Source: Paulinella micropora (lineage: Eukaryota > Cercozoa > Imbricatea > Euglyphida). From it: a stretch of 64,000 bases of DNA. Shown piece by piece: positions 56,717 through 64,000 of this stretch. The position numbers were made by a program, and so were the translations under genes. Numbering within the stretch: the stretch's first letter is position 1; the number at the start of each line of letters is the position of its first letter. The stretch covers positions 107,824 to 171,823 of the forward strand of contig BJOX01000271.1 in NCBI GenBank assembly GCA_009731375.1, read 5' to 3'. Below the pieces are notes generated by a model. The model was not told where the DNA came from and ran no database searches. It saw nothing but the letters and a program-made list of their open reading frames with translations.

Positions 56717-58203
56717 GAGGCTCCAGCGGTAGCAACGGGACACGGACCATATGGCAGCCAGTTGGGCCCCGGACTCCTCTTTTGTTGTCACTGCAATGTT
56801 CCCGCACACTAAGGACGTAAACGTGCGAAAAGAATCGTGAAAAAGCCATAAAAAATTTCAAGCCAAAATATTCGCTGCGACACAAGCATACTAATTCGTG
56901 CATACCGACATCATTACATACATATAAACACATGTCCATATATGATTGACGTATTTCTGTGTCTGAATCTGAATATGCTTATTGCTTAGATACGGTACTA
57001 TGTATTAATCACTGTAACCGCCCAGCGTATGTATTACTACATCTTCGTCGATAGTGTAAATATGATTTAGGTAGTTAGGTAGGTAGTTAGGTAGGTAGGT
57101 AGGTAGGTAGGTAGATAGATAGATAGGTATAGGTAGGTAGATCTATTCTTTTTTATCAGGCCACGCTCGGGTGAAGACTAAGACCATTGTTTTGCCTTGG
57201 AGCTTGGTGGCTCAGTCCCTTTGGAGACAGCGGGTTTCGTAATAAGCTACCGTCGCTCACTCCACTATTTTTTACCTGAATGTATCTCAGACTGTAACTT
57301 CTTGGGATCTAACTCTATCGACCTTTATTTGGCTCGTCACTCCAAGACCCTTCTGGAGATAAATTAATATTGCCCTGGTACTAATGATGATTCACGCATA
57401 CATCTGAAGATCTACAATATACAGGTCACTAAGCATGACAATACTGTAGAACACAGCAAGATTATGATTATTTTTGTACATTAAATGCTTTTGTTTTCTC
57501 TTTCACAAATATAGCTGTCTTATTGCAATTGAACAGCGTGCTTGGCACTCGCTTTGTAGGGGCCACGTGAGTACGCCTGTAATCATACTACCACTGATAT
57601 TAATGTGAGCCATTATTGATCGAGAAGCGTACAGTATTGTATTCTCGTAATTTGTGATGCTCTAACGATCTATACCGATGACTCATCTTCAGAGTAGCTA
57701 TGAATGGCCGCGAGTCAAATCAATGACTCATTTGACGCAACAGTCTAGTGATAAATTGGAATGGGTCTGTCACGAGCCGAAATGCAATAATGATTAAATA
57801 CTAAATAATCATCCGAAGTAGAAAGTCAAAGCATTAGGAAACTGATTGTGTCTGACAGTAATTCCGTAAGCAGTGAGTCGAATCGAGAAGTACTAAGTAC
57901 TACAGAAGTCAGTGACCTGCTTTCCTTTTTGTGACGGCGAGTCAGCAACACTTTATCCGAGCCACTGAGAATTCCATTTCTTAAAATGCAGTCATTTTGA
58001 GAATCTTTACTTAGACTGATAGACTTCAAGTTGACTGAGAGAAGTCCGGGGCTAGTAAAGGGCTCTGGACCTGGAATTTCAATTTTACGTCACTTCGACT
58101 CCGGCTATTGACTTTTAACTGCGGCCGGGAGTAGCCCGGGGAAACCGCAATCTGAGTCAACGTGACTGACTCAGAGTAAAGCACGTCTGAGCCAGTCAGT
58201 GTC
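56717..58203. repeat. Intergenic host DNA with a (TAGG)n microsatellite at 57070-57140
   Basis: TAGG/TAGT units at about 57070-57140. The remainder is AT-rich, with many GACT/AGTC motifs between 57690 and 58190. No coding or RNA gene supported. Confidence 0.5.
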
Positions 58204-58628
58204 ATGAACTTGGACGAGATAAAGTACTACAACAAGAGGTATGTATGTTATGTATGTTATGTATGTCATGTATGTTATGTATGTTATGTATGTCATGTAT
58301 GTTATGTGAGTTATGTATGTTGTGTATGTTGTGTATGTTATGCATGTTATGTATGTATGTATGTATGGTATGTGTGTTACGTTATGTATGTTATGTATTT
58401 TATGTATGTTATGTATGTTATAGGGAGCGGGAAATCGCCAAGAAGAAGTTGGAGTACCGCGACGCCAACAAGGAGCCCAGCTCCCGTGTTGCCCCTGTCG
58501 GAGGGGTTTCAAGTGGAGACCATGTCAGGTGAAATTATCCGACCATTTCTCCCAACTCAAATGTCCACAGAATAGTTTCCTTGCGGGACAAGTTCGAGCG
58601 CGAAAAGGTGGAGTGCCTACTAGCCTGA
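58204..58628 (+). CDS. Small host gene with an intron made of (ATGT)n
   Basis: Exons 58204-58238, 58424-58528 and 58571-58628 join in phase to 65 residues: ATG ... MNLDEIKYYNKR, then EREIAKKKLEYRDANKEP, then IVSLRDKFEREKVECLLA and TGA. Donors are GTATGT and GTGAAA; acceptors are TTATAG and CCACAG. The protein is charged and helical, likely a short coiled coil; no family known. Intron 1 (58239-58423) is almost entirely ATGT/ATGTT repeat and begins with the consensus donor GTATGT, which is itself the repeat. It could be the end of a longer gene if the ATG is not the true start. Confidence 0.5.
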
Positions 58629-58685
58629 AAGGCAGGGTATGAGGTACTTTCGCTTCGTTTTGCTTGCTTTTGTTTTGCTTACCCT

Positions 58686-59385
58686 TTGTTGGCACCGGCC
58701 GTCCGTACCTACGTGGAAGACCCGGGCGTGGAGACGGCTCTCGAGCAGGAGGAGACCTCAGTCGAGCAGGTGGGAGCTTCGGCGGGGTCGGGGCCGGATT
58801 CCAGGCTTAATGAGGGAGTCCAGGTAGAGGATGATACAGTGCGCATCGCATCGGTGAAGGCTTGGAAACAATGCCAGAGGGCAGATGAGGAGTACAATGA
58901 CTTGATCCGGTACTTCGTGGTAGAGGACGAGCTGTTACTGACTGACAAAATCCGGACACAGCAGAAGACTCTGGCATGGCGAGATGGCCTCCTTTGGTAT
59001 AAGGGAAAGGCTGCTGAGACGGCCAATAACCAGGAGAGGTGGGCCAAACTGTGACTTCAGGAAAATCGCGCACGTAGGGTTGAGGATGTGAACTTTCCAA
59101 GTGTTAGTTCACGATCTTCTGGCAACATTAAGTCTAGGAACTTAGCCCACATGAAGCACAAGCATTTAATCTGTTGGATGGCTCTTGGTAAGATTGGATC
59201 GAGGGTCGAGCATGGATAGCTCTTGGAATGGTGGACGTTGGAATGGTGGACGGTCGGCTGGGCCCGGATTCCCCAATAAGCCGGTACTGACGAGATTATA
59301 CGAAGATGTAGTCTCCGTTGGTATTACTCCAGGAATTGAGATCGAGCGATCTCAAAGGAGGGGGAAGGGGTGCTATGTAACACCC
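58686..59385 (+). mobile_element. Degraded LTR-retrotransposon (Ty3/Gypsy-type) 3' remnant
   Basis: The frame 58686-59054 ends in IRTQQKTLAWRDGLLWYKGK, which resembles the segment before the integrase zinc domain of Ty3/Gypsy polyproteins. The next 100 bases read VLVHDLLATLSLG in another frame, as expected for the H..H part. At 59354-59370 there is a polypurine tract (AAAGGAGGGGGAAGGGG), and directly after it TGCTATGTAACACCC, like the start of a 3' LTR. No second LTR copy is visible in the window. Integrase core missing or decayed. Confidence 0.35.
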
Positions 59386-62340
59386 ACGGTATACTACATC
59401 GTTTTTACGCTATTGGTTTTTACGGGAATTCACTCGTGGAAGTGATTCCTTGTTATTAAACAGTGTATTTTAAGATGAATTCTTATTGCATTTCCGGTTT
59501 TGAAGAATACTAGGCTTCCGGTTTTAATGTTGTATTAGGATAAGGGGTATGGGAGGGAAGCTAGCTAGGAAGCTTAGATCCCATAGGGCCTTAAATCCTA
59601 TATTTTACACTTAACAGTTTACCGGAGTGGTGAAGGTTTTTTAGGATGTAAGTTACACAAAGCTGTAGCATCCGTATTCATTAACTTCCCACATTAATAG
59701 CGTTGACACTATCCTTTTGTAGCATATCATGATCGGTAGACACAGTTTGAAGCCTGCGGATCAGGAGAATTGGCACGCCGCCGAAATTCCGTGAAATTTG
59801 GTCGTTTTTCCCGTGACTGTGAATTTATGGCTAAATACGGGAAATTGCACTTATGGGTTGTTGTTTGTGGTATGTTTGACCTCCCGAGTTTGCTTTCTTT
59901 GGGGAATGTAGAGGTTCTTCACGTTCAATGGGAGAATCAGGGCGAACTAAGACGTTAGGCGCTTTCAGGGCTTTTACGAATGCCATTGGGTGATCCTCAC
60001 AACCAGGGATGACCGATAGGACGATAGGGTTGGTCGCTCCAATCACTGCAAGCAGTGTCACCAGTAGAGAAATAAATCCCAGTCAGGTTTGTTATGGAGT
60101 CATGGAGTTTGGGAGGCTCCATCTGAACTTAGCTAGATCAAACATGGGGTTTGCCATGCTGGTCTAGTATGTGAAGGGCGGAAGATAGGAGATACGCTCG
60201 ACTATCAATAGCTCACTAACCCGGGGTGAGTGAGGGTGAAGAGATAGGGGGAAATAGGGGTGTGGTGTACTAATACCTATCGTACCAGGCAGTCTTACCA
60301 CAGGTAGGGATATCAGAGACTGCCTACAGCACGTCTTCTGTTATGATGATTGACTGCCTTCCGCACGTCACTGGAAAGCCTGTGTGACTCTGATACATTT
60401 GCGTGACTGCATAATGCCAGCTCACCAAAATCATCATTGTGTGGGTAATTAAAGCACCGCTATATATCAATCAGTCACAGAGTTCGCACAACAAGGCTAG
60501 ATAACATGTTAGACTAAGTGATATAACTTGAGTCAGTAATATAATGATCAGCCTCCGACAGGAACTCACTAGAAACAGTGCCTGCAGTAACAAAGCTTTA
60601 ATAACGCGGCGCAGAACTTGAATCAACAAAGAGCGCAGAGTAATATGACTGGCCTGATATAAGTAATTGCACTCAGCACGACACCATTACTTTTATACAG
60701 CCGGTCCGAGTGTAAGTTAATATTAATAATTTATCATAGTAATTCTAGTGTGACACTGTCTCAGGTCAGTATTGACATTGACTCTATCCTCAATGAGGTT
60801 GGTAGTAGGAGGCATAAGTTCTGCTACTCGCGCGCATAGCCTGGGGTGACTCTGCGCGCTCGGGGGGGAGAAGGCTCCGGAATTATGCCGGCTCACCTAG
60901 TATAGATGATAATATGATAGCAATACTTATCGTCACAAGTTCCTGTCTGTCGGTTATCCTTGGTCTGGAGATTACAGAGTCTCTACTTCTTAATAGGTAT
61001 TCCTCAGTCTTCATATCGCCGGTTAGGACAGTTATAGGTTATTAAATGATGTAGTATTGTTGTAACAGTATCGGGTATAATCGTTCTGCACTTCGAGTGC
61101 AAAGTGGCGAGCAAGGATACTTGAGGTCCAGTAAAGCCCTGTCGTTCCAGCTATACTGAATTTAGATGATCAAGTTAAAGTTTATTAAAATTAATCTATT
61201 TACTGTTTCTGAATGAACATTCAAGTTGCTAATGCTGAACTAATATTGATATATTGAATTTATTGATATTAAAATTTACAGTAATATTAGTTGGATTCCT
61301 ATTAATGGTCAAGTTGACAATGACATCGAACTTTTACCACAGTTTACAATCTTTTGTACGTTCAACTGTTCATAGAGTTGAATCGGGCATCAAAGAACCG
61401 ACATTTGACCAATATTATTAATATTAAGTTTATTTTCTTTCTTTTCCCACTGAACGACTTTATTAAATGAAGGACGCCAGTGATGTTACATACAATATTA
61501 TATTTTAGAAAATCATTTTGAACAACTTGCTCTTTTGAGCTGAGCTATTCTACATGAAGGGATAACTTATGCACATGATTGCTCTATCGCAGTGAAATAC
61601 ATCATTATTGTAATTGATTGTGGTTGTTGTGGCTGTCGTTGTTAGTATTAGTTAGATGGTCATTATTATTATTAGTATTGAACATGAGGAGCCCGCAAAA
61701 AGGCAACCATGAACACATGAACACTAAAAGAGTCTTTTCGTCATCGCCTGACTATTGATGCTATGACCATCCTGCACTGGTTGAGGTGATCCGTCCAGTA
61801 TGCAGCGAAGGTAAGAAGCTCGAAATCGAACTTGAGAGCTCTGTGGTGGTTGGTAGTGGCCGATTGATGTCTGGGATATCACGAACCGATTGCTCAAGAG
61901 ACCATGCTTCGTTATCTCTATCATGGACTACATGCAAACGGGCAAGACAAGACAGGGTAGACAGGGTGGTGATGTGGCGGAGAACGCTCCAAGGGAAAAA
62001 CACCATCCAACTTCGATAGTCTGCTACGACAGTGGTGAGCGCATCCCTTGAAAGCTGAGGACCAATGTCTTTCAAGGACATGCTCGGCAGTGCTGTAGCC
62101 GCATATACCAAGAGAAGCAATCAAAATATATCGTAGAGAGATAATATAACATCATGCAGTGAAAATAGAACATATACTGTAAAAGATAAGATAAGATAAT
62201 ATATGGAAGTGCAAAGTGGGTGGGGTGCTTTCGCGACTGCAACCCTCTCAGTAATGATACAAACGACACCCAAGTAGCAAAAAAACTGGCCAAGCTTTGA
62301 TCAACTCGTTCTGCATCAACCATAGTAGTATATTATGCGG
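59386..62340. other. Host intergenic DNA, no gene recognised
   Basis: About 3 kb without a frame that looks coding and without exon pairs I can join in phase. Part may be the putative LTR. No tRNA or rRNA seen. Confidence 0.5.
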
Positions 62341-62347
62341 CTAGCCA

Positions 62348-62408
62348 CAAATTTGACGTGTTTGGCGGGCGAGCCGGGCTGGCGAGCCCGCTAAACACGT
62401 CAAATTTG
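62348..62408. repeat. 61-bp near-perfect inverted repeat (hairpin)
   Basis: Arms start CAAATTTGACGTGTTTGGCG and end CTAAACACGTCAAATTTG. The outer 16 bases pair perfectly; further pairing (CGGGC/GCCCG) follows two unmatched bases. GC-rich centre in AT-rich surroundings. Confidence 0.85.
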
Positions 62409-62595
62409 GCGCGCCGCATATGTAGTTTCATCGGTAACCTGACCACATTTTGTGGAGGTGACCGATAAAAACTACGACAACCCCAATGCTGTCATTTGAA
62501 ACACTCGGGAAATGAGCTTTTCAAAATTTGACAAGCTCAACACTTTCGTGTATCGAACATTGATTGAGAAAACAAGAGATCAAAGTTGGACAATA

Positions 62596-62692
62596 ATATT
62601 GCCACTTGTATATCGTCAAATATCATATATCACATATCATATATCATATATCATGTATGATATCATATATCATATATCATATATCGTCAGTG
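62596..62692. repeat. (ATATC)n-type AT repeat
   Basis: ATATCATATATCACATATC-type units, partly palindromic. No gene. Confidence 0.7.
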
Positions 62693-63055
62693 ATAGAAGT
62701 CGCCCGAGGGGAAGAACAGGTAGAACCATCAAATATTGACTTTGCCGTGATAGGCGATGTATTGTGTATGTTTAGACAAGAGATCTAATTGCTAAGGTTT
62801 GTTCTCTACTAACCGATTTTTTTTTTCTTCGGGTTGGGAGTGCGAGGCGCCATCCCTAGGCCGGAATTTTCAGGGTTCATCACCTCGTGTTGCATCAAAC
62901 CGCAGCATTACGACAATACTGAACCCATCATAGAGGCCAAGCGCGGCATGGTCGTAATCTTGAACATTGACTGGAGCAAAGTGAGTTGAAAGTCGGATAA
63001 TATCCATAGAATCGCCACTGGGGTCTTTGGGTAGGAAGGAGCTGAAAAGAAAAAA

Positions 63056-63334
63056 TCAGCCGGCGGCGCTCATGCTGGCGCTGCGACGCAGGCCGTTGGA
63101 GCTGCCAAAGCCCGAGGTCATGTTCTTGATGGAGCGCATGCGCTTGAACGTCCATGCCTGCAGCTTAGCGGTCATGCGTAGCTCCTCGCGATGCACCTGA
63201 CCGACGGATAGACAGATAAAGAAATGATTTAGTGGGTAGGTAGGTAGGTAGATAGATTGATAGATAGATAGATAGATAGTCAACGCTACCTTGGCCAGCG
63301 CAAGCTCCTCGCGCAACTCAGCCTCCTTCTTAGC
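63056..63334 (-). CDS. 3' end of a host gene: coiled-coil C-terminus (two exons)
   Basis: Exon 63290-63334 (AKKEAELREELALAK) and exon 63056-63196 (VHREELRMTAKLQAWTFKRM, then a Ser/Gly/Arg tail) join in phase 0 with GTAGCG and GTCAG borders, ending at TGA 63056-63058. The Lys/Glu heptads suggest the end of a long coiled-coil protein. The intron between them holds (GATA)n and (GTAG)n repeats. A further upstream exon probably lies near 63950-63982 (ARLDEEV), beyond the gap. Confidence 0.55.
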   Translation of the reverse strand, partial: AKKEAELREELALAKVALTIYLSIYQSIYLPTYPLNHFFICLSVGQVHREELRMTAKLQAWTFKRMRSIKNMTSGFGSSNGLRRSASMSAAG

Positions 63335-63365
63335 CTATGTATGTATGAATGTATGTATGTATGTA

Positions 63366-63822
63366 NNNNNNNNNNNNNNNNNNNNNNNNNNNNNNNNNNN
63401 NNNNNNNNNNNNNNNNNNNNNNNNNNNNNNNNNNNNNNNNNNNNNNNNNNNNNNNNNNNNNNNNNNNNNNNNNNNNNNNNNNNNNNNNNNNNNNNNNNNN
63501 NNNNNNNNNNNNNNNNNNNNNNNNNNNNNNNNNNNNNNNNNNNNNNNNNNNNNNNNNNNNNNNNNNNNNNNNNNNNNNNNNNNNNNNNNNNNNNNNNNNN
63601 NNNNNNNNNNNNNNNNNNNNNNNNNNNNNNNNNNNNNNNNNNNNNNNNNNNNNNNNNNNNNNNNNNNNNNNNNNNNNNNNNNNNNNNNNNNNNNNNNNNN
63701 NNNNNNNNNNNNNNNNNNNNNNNNNNNNNNNNNNNNNNNNNNNNNNNNNNNNNNNNNNNNNNNNNNNNNNNNNNNNNNNNNNNNNNNNNNNNNNNNNNNN
63801 NNNNNNNNNNNNNNNNNNNNNN
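63366..63822. other. Assembly gap (457 N) inside a microsatellite-rich intron
   Basis: Flanked by (ATGT)n on the left and (ATCT)n on the right. Confidence 0.95.
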
Positions 63823-63947
<125 letters not shown>

Positions 63948-64000
63948 GATGTTTACGAACCTCCTCGTCCAACCTTGCCCTCCTAGATAGCACACGCTCT

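Noticed and set aside
54484-63334. tRNA or rRNA genes in the host part
   Set aside because: I looked for A/B-box-like and cloverleaf patterns and saw none I could support by eye.

Overview
This looks like part of a scaffold from a microbial eukaryote (protist or alga; I cannot name the species) in which three kinds of DNA are joined. The host-like parts carry spliceosomal introns, abundant microsatellites and moderate base composition. Two blocks are GC-rich, intron-free and gene-dense and look like endogenous giant-virus (Nucleocytoviricota-type) DNA. One block is AT-rich and carries the gene set of a polinton-like virus or virophage.

Layout. (1) 1 to about 6.2 kb, GC-rich viral block: the end of an unknown gene, a divergent Bax-inhibitor-1-like membrane protein, an RNA polymerase subunit 5 (RPB5) homologue with an N-terminal zinc motif, and a leucine-rich repeat (LRR) protein. 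(2) About 6.2 to 16.65 kb, AT-rich polinton-like element: penton/minor capsid N-terminus, Ulp1/adenain-type cysteine protease, small basic virion-like proteins, packaging ATPase, small membrane protein, a large fibre with a C-terminal S74 chaperone, rve (DDE) integrase and zinc-motif proteins. I see no major capsid protein and no terminal inverted repeats. Several genes are broken at A-runs or by in-frame TAA/TAG. (3) About 16.7 to 26.5 kb, host-like: long microsatellites, a decayed FG-GAP-like beta-propeller gene, and a series of short related Ser/Thr/Pro-rich exons ending in a 36-bp coding minisatellite. (4) About 26.5 to 53.85 kb, second GC-rich viral block: RING protein (cut by a gap), tandem LRR genes broken by duplications, a Cys-rich zinc protein, a secreted fibre/discoidin-like protein, a TraB/ChaN-like protein, two very large secreted EGF-like glycoproteins, a C2H2 array protein with a nuclease-like tail, and a surface protein with a 12-G tract in its coding sequence. 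(5) About 53.9 to 64 kb, host: three genes whose splice phases can be followed by eye, an LTR-retrotransposon remnant, and long stretches without recognisable genes.

How the pieces fit. The two GC-rich blocks share high GC, intron-free genes, G/C homopolymer spacers and LRR genes, so they plausibly come from one viral lineage. The AT-rich element has most of a virion-building set (protease, ATPase, penton, fibre) plus an integrase. Its intergenic regions follow a repeated plan: stop codon, hairpin, A-rich spacer, second hairpin, ATG. The left edge of the element falls inside a reading frame, giving a chimeric penton/GC-rich ORF.

Limits: all family calls are by eye from motifs; no database search was possible. 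Frameshifts lie mostly in homopolymers, so sequencing error, decay and recoding cannot be told apart here.
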